From the NCBI GenBank assembly GCA_037127315.1, contig JBBBDQ010000352.1:810001-874000 (forward strand): a DNA stretch of 64,000 bases. The letters are read 5' to 3'. Numbering within the stretch: the stretch's first letter is position 1; every line of letters starts with the position of its first letter. Under the pieces are notes generated by a model. It had not been told where the DNA came from, did no database searches, and saw only the letters and a list, made by a program, of their open reading frames with translations. Source of the stretch: Ascarosepion bandense. Its lineage: Eukaryota > Mollusca > Cephalopoda > Sepiida > Sepiidae. Positions 9,175 to 20,099 of this stretch are shown here, in pieces. The translations under genes were made by a program, and so were the position numbers.

Positions 9175-9679
9175 TCTATCTAATCTAAACTTATTTATAA
9201 ATAGAACTTTGTGTGTGTGTGTGTGCATTACCTATAGACTCCGAAATGGCTGAACTGATTTTCTTGAAAATTTACACAGTTGTACTAGAAGCATCTGCGA
9301 GTGTTCTTGGCTAGGTTTTGTGTCGAGATACCCCCGATAAATATCAAAAATCAATAATCAAAAAATCGGGTTATAGAAGGAGTGGTCCGGTTTTAATCAA
9401 ATTTGATACACTCATAGACAAAGGCATAAGAAACGATATTCAGAAGTTTCAAGGTTGCAGTTCTTACAATAGTGAAGAAAATTTGATATCAATATCAGGA
9501 AATCAAAATTTGACTTACATCCATTCATTTTTTTTTTCAGTCTACGGTTTCGCTTTAACTGGAAACAACTATTGCTTTTTCGTCTTTCGTGCCAACGTCC
9601 AAAGGGTCTGAGCTCCAGAACCATGGATTAGTTTTAAAGCTTTCATTACACCCGAGCAACACTGGGCTATACTGCTCGT
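9175..9679 (+). mobile_element. Non-autonomous Helitron-like element, copy 1
   Basis: Begins TCTATC after an A and ends in CCCGAGCAACACTGGG, a short hairpin, followed by TATACTGCTCGT. The expected Helitron 3' terminus is a GC hairpin about 10 bases before CTRRT; here CTAGT is changed to CTCGT. Copies at 15422 and 51787 share both ends. It encodes no Rep/helicase. The small frames inside it (9318-9611 and the opposite strand) are not conserved as proteins between copies. Confidence 0.75.
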
Positions 9680-9726
9680 CATTACTAAATTGGCAGGAAA
9701 CGGAGGAAAGCATTAACTTCTATTAG

Positions 9727-10735
9727 TTGATTCATTTGGGATGTGGTTTAGAATGTTTAAATGGTCAGTACCCATTCCATTCCATCTGTATTTGGAAATT
9801 TGCATGGTATATAATGAAGATAGAAAGGGGCATAAGACAGGGATGTGTATTTTCACTGGATCTATTTAACTTGTACAGTGAGAATATTTTGAGGACTCTA
9901 GATGCTATACCAGGATATGTCATCGTAGGCCACAATCTGAACAACATAAGATACGCAGATGACACAGTGTTGATTGCAGACATGGAAAGGAAACTGCAGA
10001 ATTTCCTGCAGAAGATAGCTGAAGAGAGTAACAAGAAGGGACTACAAATAAACTGCAAGAAAACCGAATATATGGTCATCAGCAAAAAAAGCAGCCCAAA
10101 GTGCCAAATACAGGTGGGGGATGTTAAAATCAAGCAGGTATGAAAATTTAAATATCTAGGAAGTGTTCTAACTGAAGATGGAAAGTGCTGCACTGAGATC
10201 CAAAGGCAAATTGGCATAGTGAAAACCGCTTTCTAGAAGCTGAGTAAAGTATTAAGACACAGGAAACTTTCACTAGACACAAAGAAGCGAGTACTGGATT
10301 GCTATGTTATGTTGGCTTTTCAATATGGCAGTGAATGTTGGACAATATCAACAAAGGTGAAGGGAGAACTTGAAGCAGCTGAAATGTTGTTCTACAGAAG
10401 GATGCTGCGGATATCATGAACCGAGCATTGGAAACAATGGAAATTAATATTGAGCATCAGGAAGAGACAACTAAAGTTCCTGGGACATGCAATGAGGAAG
10501 GAGGGCTTAGAGAACCTGATATTAACAGGCCAGATAGAGGGGGAAAAGAGACAGGGGAAAGCAGCGGATAACATATTTGAAGGACCTGAGCAAGTTGATG
10601 ACAGAACGGGGGCTGTGAGATGTTACAGGAGAAAGCATGCTGAGAGACACCAGGGATAGGGAAACGTGGAAGGCCATGATCTCCTACATCCTGAAAGGAC
10701 AAGGCACATAGAAAAAGAAGATATAATGAAGACAA
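9727..10735 (+). pseudogene. RTE-type LINE reverse transcriptase, 5'-truncated and broken
   Basis: The first frame (9727-10143) carries the reverse transcriptase palm: GIRQGCVFSLDLFNLYSENI, then NNIRYADDTVLIADMERK with an intact YADD. After a stop at 10141 the same frame family continues with KYLGSVLTEDGK, CYVMLAFQYGSECWTIST, MLFYRRMLRIS and KRQLKFLGHAMRKEGLENL, interrupted by stops near 10236 and 10418. This C-terminal block is typical of RTE/BovB-type elements, in which an APE-type endonuclease and reverse transcriptase are fused; the endonuclease half is absent here. It ends with AGGACAAGGCACATAG and an A-rich 3' part. Five or more related copies lie in the window. Not functional. Confidence 0.9.
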
Positions 10736-10847
10736 TATTCCAAATATAAACAGTGCAAATGAGAAAAAGATGTGTAAAAAACAATAGAAAAAGTAAAGCA
10801 AAAACAAAAAAGAAAGATCTTGGTATTATTTTGAACTATAACTAATA

Positions 10848-11156
10848 GATATTATTATAGACACAACATTTAGACCAAGTACCCTTAGGTCATCATCAGG
10901 TATCCATTGATTTGGCTGATATGGATTATCTGTTTTAGAATAGTGACTATAACAGTTGGTTATACATTAGTTACTGTCATCTAGTAGTCATGAGTTCAAT
11001 CCTTAGATCTGGTAATAACATACCAATCCAGTGAGAACAAACAATAATTGATATCACAGGATATATTACAATAATCAACTATCCATATCTGCAAAATCAG
11101 TAAACACCTGAGAATGACCTGAGGGTACTTGATTAAAACAGTGTATCTATAATAAC
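10848..11156 (+). mobile_element. Fold-back element 2: tRNA-like core between hammerhead-like arms
   Basis: Inverted arms at about 10848-10945 and 11058-11156 (left arm TATTATAGACAC, right arm GTGTATCTATAATA). Each arm, read toward the outside in the right direction, carries a CTGATGA-type motif: left arm on the minus strand has ACCTGATGATGACC then GGTC (10868-10899), right arm on the plus strand has ACCTGAGAATGACC then AAAAC. The core contains a B-box-like GAGTTCAATCC at 10992-11002. Architecture equals that of 7173-7655. The GAAA of the hammerhead core is mutated in the left arm, so present activity is doubtful. Confidence 0.65.
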
Positions 11157-11224
11157 ATTTATATCAAACAAGATGAGAACAATATTTGTCTATATTTCTT
11201 AGATGAGGTAGTATTTGCAGTATA

Positions 11225-11530
11225 TACATTATTCAGACTATTGTCCTCATCTTTGTTGCCATTTGTACTATGTTTCGGCCGTTATATGCACTGGCCTTCT
11301 TCAGGTGCTAGGAATTTTGAACGAAACCCTTTATTACAATCACTGGGGTATATCATTCTCGCTCCTTGTGTAGTAGTAATTCCACGATTGGAAGTCATGA
11401 GTTATCTTCCTCTAACCTTGCAAGTTACTTGTTCACCACTGCTGTAGTCTGGTATTGATCTTACAACCTAAGGACACATGGCCCAGTGGATATAGACATT
11501 GGTTAGTTCCTGACTCTTAGAGTTTATGTA
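11225..11530 (+). mobile_element. tRNA-like segment with antisense hammerhead-like arm
   Basis: The minus strand of 11272-11304 reads CTGAAGA, a stem strand AGGCC, a 12-base loop, GGCC and GAAAC: the conserved CUGANGA and GAAA boxes of a hammerhead ribozyme around a stem II. Downstream on the plus strand a tRNA-like segment has A box TGGCCCAGTGG at 11479-11489. The opposite arm seen in the two related elements is missing, so this copy looks truncated. Stem I pairing is poor, so cleavage activity is uncertain. Confidence 0.6.
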
Positions 11531-11872
11531 TTGAATTTACTAATTAAATTCAGTAAGCATGTATTTTCTTTTCTCTCAAGTTTTAGTGAAAAAACGGTAG
11601 TGGAGATATTTTAATTAACTGCCGCAATGTGCAATTTTATAATAATAGTTACCAAGACACAGTTGAGCAAACTGTCAAAACTCTTATCCTAACCCACAGG
11701 ATTTAAGGTTCACCTTTCATAAGATGATTCCTTATTTTGGAGATGATGTTTTAAGGTTAAAATGTCATCTTATACATCACCATATAAGGTATATAGATAA
11801 AGTTTTGTTCTTGTGTCTCATATGATTCGAAAAAAATATGACCCCATTTTTGAAGCTGAAAACTGAATAAAT
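11531..11872. other. Intergenic, nothing recognised
   Basis: AT-rich, no gene or repeat family assigned. Confidence 0.55.
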
Positions 11873-12209
11873 TATAACTTTGGGTAGAGTACAAACATCT
11901 CTGTGGGCTTTGGGTAGAGTACAACCTAAAAGTACAAACATCTCTGTGGGCTTTGGGTAGAGTACAACCTAAAAGTACAAACATCTCTGTGGGCTTTGGG
12001 TAGAGTACAACCTAAAAGTACAAACATCTCTGTGGGCTTTGGGTAGAGTACAACCTAAAAGTAAAAACATCTCTCTGGGCTTTGGGTAGAGTACAACCTA
12101 AAAGTACAAACATCTCTCTGGGCTTTGGGTAGAGTACAACCTAAAAGTACAAACATCTCTCTGGGCTTTGGGTAGAGTACAACCTAAAAGTACAAACATC
12201 TCTCTGGGT
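11873..12209. repeat. 43-bp minisatellite, about eight copies
   Basis: Unit GGGCTTTGGGTAGAGTACAA plus CCTAAAAGTACAAACATCTC plus TGT. The first unit is internally shortened (30 bases). Early copies end CTCTGTG, later ones CTCTCTG, so the array grew in two steps. Copies are nearly identical, indicating recent expansion. A minus-strand frame (11757-11984) is only the translation of the repeat. Confidence 0.95.
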
Positions 12210-12579
12210 TGAATATATTAATCAGAATCCAAGAAGATGATAGAAAAAAAGAACAAATAGAAAATGTATCTCAATTTAACATGTTTCATTGTATTAAAGT
12301 TTCTTCAAAGACCTTGAGAAAAATGAAAAAAAGCGAAGAGGCAGTAAACTGATATGTTGTGATTACGGGTTAGTTCTTATTGGTCAGATATGTGTCATGT
12401 CTATTAAATCAATACATCCCTATATAAATAATTTCTTTAGAAGTTATACAATATTATCTATTAAAATCTCCATGTTGTACATATATTTCACTAAAAGATT
12501 TTTATTTTTATGATATTAAATAATAAGAATAAACTGGTTGTTCAGACATACTGTGTTTTTCTTCTAATTTAATTACTAC
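12210..12579. other. Intergenic, nothing recognised
   Basis: AT-rich and without an assignable element. Confidence 0.55.
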
Positions 12580-12830
12580 AGTACTACAATCTCCAATAAT
12601 TTAAATGTAAAGTCAATAGTCATCTATCTCACTAACTAGCATCCTTCGTCTCATGCTCCTTTCTCCGCCCACTTCAATCACATCAGTATTCTCATCCTTC
12701 CCTTAACCACTTCCTGACACCCCCTATAACCTGTCACTCTTTCTTATAACTTTCCTCCTATGTAACCCCCTGCACAACAGTGGCAGTAAACTGCCTTACT
12801 TGGGGCAATATGATTATAAAAAAAAAATTA
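12580..12830 (+). mobile_element. 3' end of a CR1-type LINE
   Basis: Starts inside the last codons of the LINE protein (ATTTAAATGTAAAGTCAATA), contains the 3' untranslated region and ends with CCCTGCACAACAGTGGCAGT, TTGGGGCAATATGATT and an A run. Severely 5'-truncated copy of the LINE family seen at 33.9-36.6 kb. Confidence 0.85.
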
Positions 12831-12884
12831 TCGTTTAAAACTTGTTTCCAATTTCTTTTTGTGTTAAGTGTATTTGCATTCTTA

Positions 12885-12960
12885 CACCCAAATACCCTCG
12901 GGAAAGGTATTAATCTATTGCTTTTCCCCCCAGTTAAGGGTTAATAATTAGGCTCACTTG
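12885..12960 (+). mobile_element. Fragment of SINE family S body
   Basis: AAATACCCTCGGGAAAGGTA and the following AGTTAAGGGTTAAT match the middle of the family S SINE; both ends are missing. Confidence 0.6.
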
Positions 12961-13029
12961 TTTTCTATTACTTCTGTTGTTACTTCTGAGTTGGAGAATT
13001 AAGCACGGGCGTATTATCAAATCTTTTTT

Positions 13030-14845
13030 AAAAAAAAAAACATCATTTAGTGATTTCTAGACCTGATAAAGGGGCTGGTGTATTCTTAATGGATTACACT
13101 GACTATGTTAATAAGATGTTATCAGTTTTAAATGATACATCAACATTTATAAAATATTGAAAATATGATGCAAACCCTTCAATAGAAATAAAATTTCAGA
13201 AAAGACTAAGTTTTTTTTTTTTTTTTTTTTAATCGTATCACCCAGAGCAAGGTGGTAATGCCACTGATGTGCAGGGGGCTATGTAATAGTGAAAAGATTA
13301 GAAAAGAGAAAGCCGGAAACCACATCCTAAACAGGGAACAAGGGATGAGCCTCTTAACCTGTTCAATAAACGTGGGTGGAGTGTGAACCGGGCGATAGAT
13401 AGATCTATCTACTTCAATTTGGTTAAAAGCAGGATTCTTTCTCCTGAAATTTCTGATAAAATTAGATTTTCTGGCTCAATCAGACCCCGCCTTTATAGTC
13501 TTTCAAAAATACATAAGGAAAGGGTACCGTTAAAATCCATGTTATCGACAATAGGGTCTTCACCGCATAAGGTCGCCATATGGCTTGCTAAATTGCTAAA
13601 ACCTGTTTTGAAGCACTACAGCTCATTAACCATAAAGGATTCATTTTCTTTTGTTGAGGTTATCAAAGGTTGTGCTTCTTTGTGCAAGTTTATGTGCCCC
13701 TATGATTTATGCTTCTTATTTAGTTGTGTTTCCCTCATGGAAACAATTAATATTTGCAGTGATTTTCTTTATCGCGGTTCTTTTTCTCCTCTAAATGTTT
13801 CTGAAGCAATTTTTGTGGAATTAATGAAGTTTGCCACTTTATTTGTTGAATTTAGTTTTGATAATATGATGAACCATCTGATTGATGGTGTAGCCATGGG
13901 CTCCCATTTGAGTCCTGCATTGGCTAATATTTCTGTTGGGTTTTATAAAGAGAAATTACTTAATGATCCATTTTTTCCCTCTCTGTATCATCACTATGTT
14001 GATCATACATTTAGCTTATTTAAGGATGAAGCTGAAGCTGATCAATTTTCTCCCTCCTTAAAAATATCTCTCCTTCTTTAAGGTTTGCTATTGAGAATGA
14101 GATTAATCTCAAACTCTGCTTTCCTTGATGTATTGGTGTATCACACACCAATATCTTTTGTGTATAGAAAGTCTACTTTTTTGGGGTTTGTACATGGGTT
14201 CAGACTCTTTTTGTTCTAAACAGCACTAAATAAACCTCACAAAAACTTTAACGCATAGGGGATTCTGAAGAGTTCCTTGATAGTGAAATTAATTTTATAA
14301 AGAGAACTTTCTGTAATATCCACCCACTCTTGTCAACTCAGTGATTTGTAACAAGATCACTGACTTCAGAAAGATTAAACCAGTAGTTATTACTAAATGA
14401 AGGGTGAAAACCTAACTAGGCAAATTTCTTCTGGCATGCAGAAATGTTATTTTTCTGCCGAGATCTGTGTTGCGTTTGATACTAGAATTGTTTTAGTTTC
14501 AAATTATAAGGGCCTTCTGCCCCCTCATCAAATAAATTCTGTAATTTACAAATATACTTGTGGCTGTGCTGCCAGTTACATACATAGAAGCACTCAACGG
14601 CTTGGCAGTAAAATCAAACAGCATGTTCCACTGAAAATCAGGAACCATACCTGACAAGAAAATGAAGTTGTCCATACATATTGTTCCTCAATTTGTGAAC
14701 ATCTTTTAAAAAGTGTGCCATGGAGTTTAATATAAATTGGTTTTCTGCATTGGCCAATTCACATTCACTTTTCAATTTGAAGGTGCTAGAGTCTGTTTAC
14801 ATCAGGTCTTGCAAACCCTCACTGTGTAAACAGTGAGTGTGTTTG
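13030..14845 (+). pseudogene. Penelope-like element: reverse transcriptase plus GIY-YIG domain, broken
   Basis: N-terminal piece (13041-13160) reads ISRPDKGAGVFLMD, a Penelope-type RT motif. After a nested SINE the frame 13383-14081 continues IRPRLYSLSKIHKE, GSSPHKVAIWLAKLL, DGVAMGSHLSPALANI and YHHYVDHTFSLFKDEA. The catalytic YVDD is YVDH. Downstream (14397-14660) VIYKYTCGCAASYIHRSTQR matches the GIY-YIG endonuclease found at the C terminus of EN+ Penelope-like elements, with YIG changed to YIH, and the distal NWFSALANSHSLFNLKVLES block ends near 14840. Several frameshifts and stops separate the parts. Such elements retrotranspose through target-primed synthesis. Dead copy. Confidence 0.88.
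13212..13417 (-). mobile_element. SINE-T inserted in the Penelope-like element
   Basis: Begins on the plus strand with a poly(T) run and the reverse complement of the LINE-type tail (ACCCAGAGCAAGGTGG, CTGATGTGCAGGGGGC), and ends with the complement of the B-box-like GGTTCACACTCC and of GAAGTAGATAGA. It interrupts the Penelope reading frame between the N-terminal motif and SGSIRPRLYSL. Target-site repeats are not clear because the junction is T-rich. Confidence 0.85.
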
Positions 14846-15421
14846 CTGGGCCTTGCTGTGATTAAGTCACTAGCAATTCATTCCCCCTTTCCCATCACTG
14901 ATTTTACCGTTTACCGTTTTTCCTTTTAAGAATGCTCTTTTAACAGTGTTTTATTTGAATGTTCATGTGGCAGGGGATTTATGAATGCACAATTTTTAAA
15001 TTAAAACGGATTATGGCGTTTTCATCCATGGTTGTATGAACCTAAGAGGTATTTCTTAGTGTGGATGCATTTAGTCATAATTTCCGTTCTTTCATTTAAC
15101 GGTTCATCTTTATTTGGGAATATTGCAATTTCTAATTTTTCTTCTTGGCACAGTCTAAATATTTTTCTGCTGTTCTAAGGCTTGGCTGTTTTTACAATAC
15201 TCCACATTATGTCTGGGTCTTTTCCATATTTTGATTTCAATTTCCAGACGTGGCTAGCCAATTTTGTATTGTTTTTTAATTTTTCTATTTTAAAGGTAAA
15301 TCTGTGATTAAACCACCTGGTCTTAATGTCAAAGCAAACTAAATTAGTGGTAAAAAAATCAAAGAACACCACCATTAAGACTAAGCCTATCAAAGGAAAA
15401 AGAAAACGAAAGAAAAATATA
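14846..15421. other. Penelope 3' flank and intergenic sequence
   Basis: Probably includes degraded 3' untranslated sequence of the Penelope-like element, but no ribozyme core was found in it. No host gene seen; the 72-residue minus frame at 15175-15393 has no motif. Confidence 0.5.
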
Positions 15422-15929
15422 TCTATCTAAACTTATTTATAAATGGAACTTTGTCTCTGTGTGTGTGTCTGTATCTGTTACCTATAGACTCTGAAATGGC
15501 TGAACCGATTTTCTTGAAAATTTACACAGTTGTACTATAAGTGTCTGCCAGTGTTCTTAGCTAGGTTTTGTGTCGTGGTACTCCAGATAATTATTGAAAA
15601 TCGATAATCGAAAAAATTGGGTTATAGAAGAAGTGGTCCAATTTTGATTAAATTTGATACACTCATAGACAAAGACATAAGAAACGATATTCAGAAGTTT
15701 CAAGGTTGCAGTTCTTAAAATAGTGCAGAAAATCGATAATATATATATAAAAGGCAAGATGTTTGTGTGTGTCTGTTTGTCTGTATGTCCTTTATACAAA
15801 TCCACAATTTTTATCCGATTCTCACCAAACATCACACAAATATTCTTTAGGCTGAGTCTGAGCTCCAGGACTATGGATTAGTTTTAAAGCTTTCATTATA
15901 CCCAAGCAATGCCGGGCTATACTGCTAGT
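15422..15929 (+). mobile_element. Non-autonomous Helitron-like element, copy 2
   Basis: Starts A then TCTATCTAAACTTATTTATA and ends CCCAAGCAATGCCGGG plus TATACTGCTAGT, so the terminal CTAGT is intact. An internal segment starting GGCAAGATGTTTGTGTGTG looks like a second Helitron 5' region embedded in it, as in copy 3. No Rep or helicase coding. Confidence 0.8.
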
Positions 15930-16485
15930 AGAAAATAGACAAAAGAATGGAAAGAAAATATAAAAATAATACACAGACACCTATCTTTGCAAAAACTTTG
16001 TGCTCAATGCCTCCAGAAATAAGACTAAGACAGAACTTGAAACCCTTATCATCTGTTAAGCAATATCGGTTAATCTTGTTAGTATGTCAAACATTTATGT
16101 ATCTTTTTCCTTTTCTTCTTTTAACTGCATCAATTATATCTTCTGATGACTATCTTATTGGTGTTGATTGATGTGACCCCCCCCCACCCATTTGTACCCT
16201 TTTTCTTCATTGACTTGATGAATGAAAATATACATGAAATGAAGACATTTCACTATTTTACATCTGGATGATTTTCTCACGCTCTCTCTTCCCCCCCACT
16301 GACAAACTGTGAAGCTATCATATAACCTGTGAATTTTGCTAGCTTCAGAGCAGCTATTTCTGGAACAATACATTTAAGACAATTGTAGATAGCACCTTAG
16401 CTGTCAGCCATGGTAGTTGTTAACTCTCAAACTCTTCTTGATTTTGCTTGTCTTTACAGAATTATTTTTTTTCTTTTTGTGGTGG
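15930..16485. other. Intergenic, nothing recognised
   Basis: Contains short C runs (16181-16190) but no assignable element. The 74- and 72-residue frames here have no motif. Confidence 0.5.
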
Positions 16486-18430
16486 GGTGGCTCTTTTACT
16501 GACAACTTTTCTCTAAGCACAGAAGATGGTCAATCCTTTTTCTATTTGGGAAAACCATGTTTTCAAGCATCATTGTGAATTTTTGTAAAAGTGAAGAAAA
16601 AGGTTAATTTTAATTAATTTCTTATCTGCTGCACTACTATATGTCTACACTGTTTTTGAAATAGCACTAAACTCTAGTTAGTTTATAAGGCAAACACTTA
16701 AGGGCCACATTTGATGGGGTGCTGAAAATGTATGTCTACAGCAGGTAATGCAAGTAAATGTATAAGTAAAAATATTTAATCAATATTAACCATTGTCCAA
16801 AAATTTTTAAATATCAGCTTGCTGTAGTCTTTGATTAAGCTGCTAAAATACCACAATGTATGGATCGGTTCTAACAATTTTAGTATAGAAATTAAAGAAA
16901 CATGGAATAGGCTACACTAGAGATAGTTTTTCCCAACACTCCAAGTTGCTACAAAACCAAAATATTAAATAATGATTTTTTTCTTGGTTCCTTTCAGTGA
17001 GTTTTTGTAGCCTGACAAGTTTTCTCTCAGCAGAGAAGATGAAAACTGACAATTTTAATCAATGACTATCAAAAACATTTCAGGACCCAATCTTTGCTTT
17101 TCACCTTCTTCATCCTAAAATGTTTCTGTATTTGGATATTTTTTCTCCTTTTTATCCCTCTGTCCTTTCTCAGTGTTTACTCATAAATCCATTTATTCTC
17201 AGCATGTCCCACTTTCTATTTATCCTAAAGCTGTTCATCTTTGTCCATGCATTTAACAAACTGATTTAATAGATGAGAAGAAAAACAAAACTTGGAACAA
17301 ACTGATACAGAGATAGTTTTTCCCAACACAACAAATTGCTACAAAACCAAAACACTTGAAACTTTCATATGGATGAAATACCTAAAGAACTGCATTCAGC
17401 TATTTTCTAAGACCAATGTTTAAATTGGCATTAAGCAAGGGAATCTTGCAGATCTTGTCAAAAACCATAATTCACAAGCAAAGAAGTGTACCAAATGACA
17501 GAAACGACATCACTTAAGGATTTTCAATAACAGCAACAATTGAATTGGATATCACTTTTAACTTAAAGAGAAAACAATGATATCATGAAGATGTTGATGT
17601 TCCACACTACTTCAAACAAAAGGTTAAGAATGAAACCCCCAACAATACTGGAAAGAGCAATAACAGTTAATGATTAGGAAGTAAGTCCCATCAATAATGA
17701 AAATTGGATTTGAAAAACGTATTTTCCTGAAAAATTGCTTTAAGAGAAAGATTTTATAACTGGTAAAGAAAATAATGACAATCAAGATGTTGGCCCTTCA
17801 CACTAGTTTAAATAAATGGTTAAGAAGGAAAGCCCCATTAATATTGGAAAGAGCAATAACAGCTACTGCACTTGAGAAACTTATTTTCCTGAAAAATTGT
17901 TTTAAGAGAAAGATTTTAAAAACTGGAAGAGAAAACAATGACATAATGAAAATTTTGACGTTCCACTCTACTTTAAACAAAAGGTTAGGAAGGAACTCCC
18001 CCACCACCACCACCATCATTACTGGAAAGAGCAATCACATCTACTAAACTGATGTTTTTAAACATGAAATGTTCTTAAAATGTTCTTGTCAAATCTACTT
18101 TTAGGTGGATGAAATATCTAAACAGTCAACTGCATGCAATCATTTTCTGAAACCAATGTTTAAAAATGGCATTAAACAAGTGAATTCTGTAGATCTTGTC
18201 AAAGTCCATCCTTCATTGAACATTGTGAACTGGTGCTGCACAATCACAAGTAAAGAACTGTATCAAATAAGAGAAACCACATCACTTGTAAACTACCAAC
18301 AGCAGCAACAACTAAAACGGATAGCACATGCAAGTTGAAGAGAAAATAATGACATAAAAATGTTAATGTATCACATTATGTAAAATAAAAAATTTCAGAA
18401 GAAAACTCCATCATTAAATTAGTTAAGATT
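16486..18430 (+). repeat. Dispersed repeat X, long copy
   Basis: From about 16490 to 17760 it is closely matched, inverted, by 30.0-31.56 kb (for example AACATTTCAGGACCCAATCT and its complement). At 17560-18060 it contains three diverged ~165-base tandem subunits starting GAGAAAACAATGACATAATG and ending near TGGAAAGAGCAATAACAG. No coding region is recognisable. It may be a large non-autonomous DNA element or the remains of an LTR element; termini are not defined. Confidence 0.75.
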
Positions 18431-18589
18431 TTATAAATTTTAACTGAAAGTAGTAATTGGTCAGCGAACATCAAATGTTTCCTTGTAGGGAAACTAATAA
18501 TAGCATTACCATTTTTATTAATTTGGTATTCATTCATATTATTAGGTTTAGTCATCAATACTTTCTGTTGCTGTTGATCAACTTTATTC

Positions 18590-18805
18590 CTTATTCTGCT
18601 GTAGCCAGGTATTGAACTCACAACTCTTTGGGCCAAGTCACTGGAACAAGTCAATGCTTATATCCACTAGCTTGATGCAAAGAGCCATGACTTCAATGAG
18701 GACAAAAATCTGATTAGTGTAAATAATGTATTTCTTGTTTCATTGTACTTTAAGAACTCTAAATGAATAATACCATGATGATTGCGTCATATGCACGAAA
18801 CCTTA
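18590..18805 (-). mobile_element. tRNA-like segment with nearby hammerhead-like motif, mirrored copy
   Basis: Minus strand 18590-18690 has an A-box-like CAAGCTAGTGGATA and B box GAGTTCAATACC as in the element at 7374-7425. On the plus strand 18775-18800 reads ATGATGA, a TGC/GCA stem and CGAAACC, a hammerhead-like core with its first base changed. The relative orientation (motif antisense to, and upstream of, the tRNA-like part) is the same as at the three other loci. Confidence 0.45.
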
Positions 18806-19245
18806 TTTCTTCAATGAAGCTCACATTCCGAAGATGGATATGGAGATTTATTCTTGTCAATTTACTACATTGAACCTTGTCATATACAACCACTTTTTAT
18901 CACCTGTTATAGATTTGAGGGCAGCTAGGATGATACAATTAATATTGAAATTGCTTTCCTAATATTGAAATTACTTATGACTTAAACTAATATAAATCTA
19001 TTCAAAATTTCTACTTATTATTTCAAGCAATTAAACTATTTTTTCATCTTGATGTTATGATATAGTGAGCTTTATCTCATGAAAGAAGAGTGCACATTAC
19101 TCTTTGCGAAAGAAGATTTAGTTACTTGATGGGGAAGAAATTTAAAGGAGCAGCATATATACTTTTTCTTGGCTTGTTGTCTGTATTAAGACAGTGGTTT
19201 TCTTTGTTCAACAGGGTAAGGATTCAGGAACATCCTTGCGTACAT
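18806..19245. other. Intergenic, nothing recognised
   Basis: AT-rich; the 63-residue frame at 19090-19281 runs into the minisatellite and has no motif. Confidence 0.5.
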
Positions 19246-20043
19246 CAATTAAAATCCCTCAAGTTCAGTTTAATCAATTAAAATCCCCCAAGTTCAGTTT
19301 AATCAATTAAAATCCCCCAAGTTCAGTTTAATCAATTAAAATCCCCCAAGTTCAGTTTAATCAATTAAAATCCCCCAAGTTCAGTTTAATCAATTAAAAT
19401 CCCCCAAGTTCAGTTTAATCAATTAAAATCCCCCAAGTTCAGTTTAATCAATTAAAATCCCCCAAGTTCAGTTTAATCAATTAAAATCCCCCAAGTTCAG
19501 TTTAATCAATTGAAATCCCCCAAGTTCAGTTTAATCAATTGAAATCCCCCAAGTTCAGTTTAATCAATTGAAATCCCCCAAGTTCAGTTTAATCAATTGA
19601 AATCCCCCAAGTTCAGTTTAATCAATTGAAATCCCCCAAGTTCAGTTTGATCAATTGAAATCCCCCAAGTTCAGTTTGATCAGTTATAATCAACCAAGTT
19701 CAGTTTAATCAGTTATAATCAACCAAGTTCAGTTTAATCAGTTATAATCAACCAAGTTCAGTTTAATCAGTTATAATCAACCAAGTTCAGTTTAATCAGT
19801 TATAATCAACCAAGTTCAGTTTAATCAGTTATAATCAACCAAGTTCAGTTTAATCAGTTATAATCAACCAAGTTCAGTTTAATCAGTTATAATCAACCAA
19901 GTTCAGTTTAATCAGTTATAATCAACCAAGTTCAGTTTAATCAGTTATAATCAACCAAGTTCAGTTTAATCAGTTATAATCAACCAAGTTCAGTTTAATC
20001 AATTAAAATCACCCAAATTTACTTTAATCAATTAAAATCACTG
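19246..20043. repeat. 29-bp minisatellite with three variant blocks
   Basis: About 28 copies of a unit containing AAGTTCAGTTTAATCA. Nine copies carry AATTAAAATCCCCC, then six carry AATTGAAATCCCCC, then eleven carry AGTTATAATCAACC, then two diverged copies end the array. Copies are nearly identical inside each block, which indicates successive local expansions of single mutated units. Confidence 0.96.
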
Positions 20044-20099
20044 CCAGCAATTAACTGTTCAGATATTTCATTCATATGCAAGTAGATCTGACTAGGCTA

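Noticed and set aside
9727..10143. Functional reverse transcriptase because YADD is intact
   Set aside because: Endonuclease and fingers are missing, and at least three stops interrupt the C-terminal domain.
11873..12209. CRISPR-like array (regular 43-base repeats)
   Set aside because: There are no unique spacers: the whole unit repeats. The same holds for the 29-bp and 141-bp arrays. The sequence is eukaryotic.
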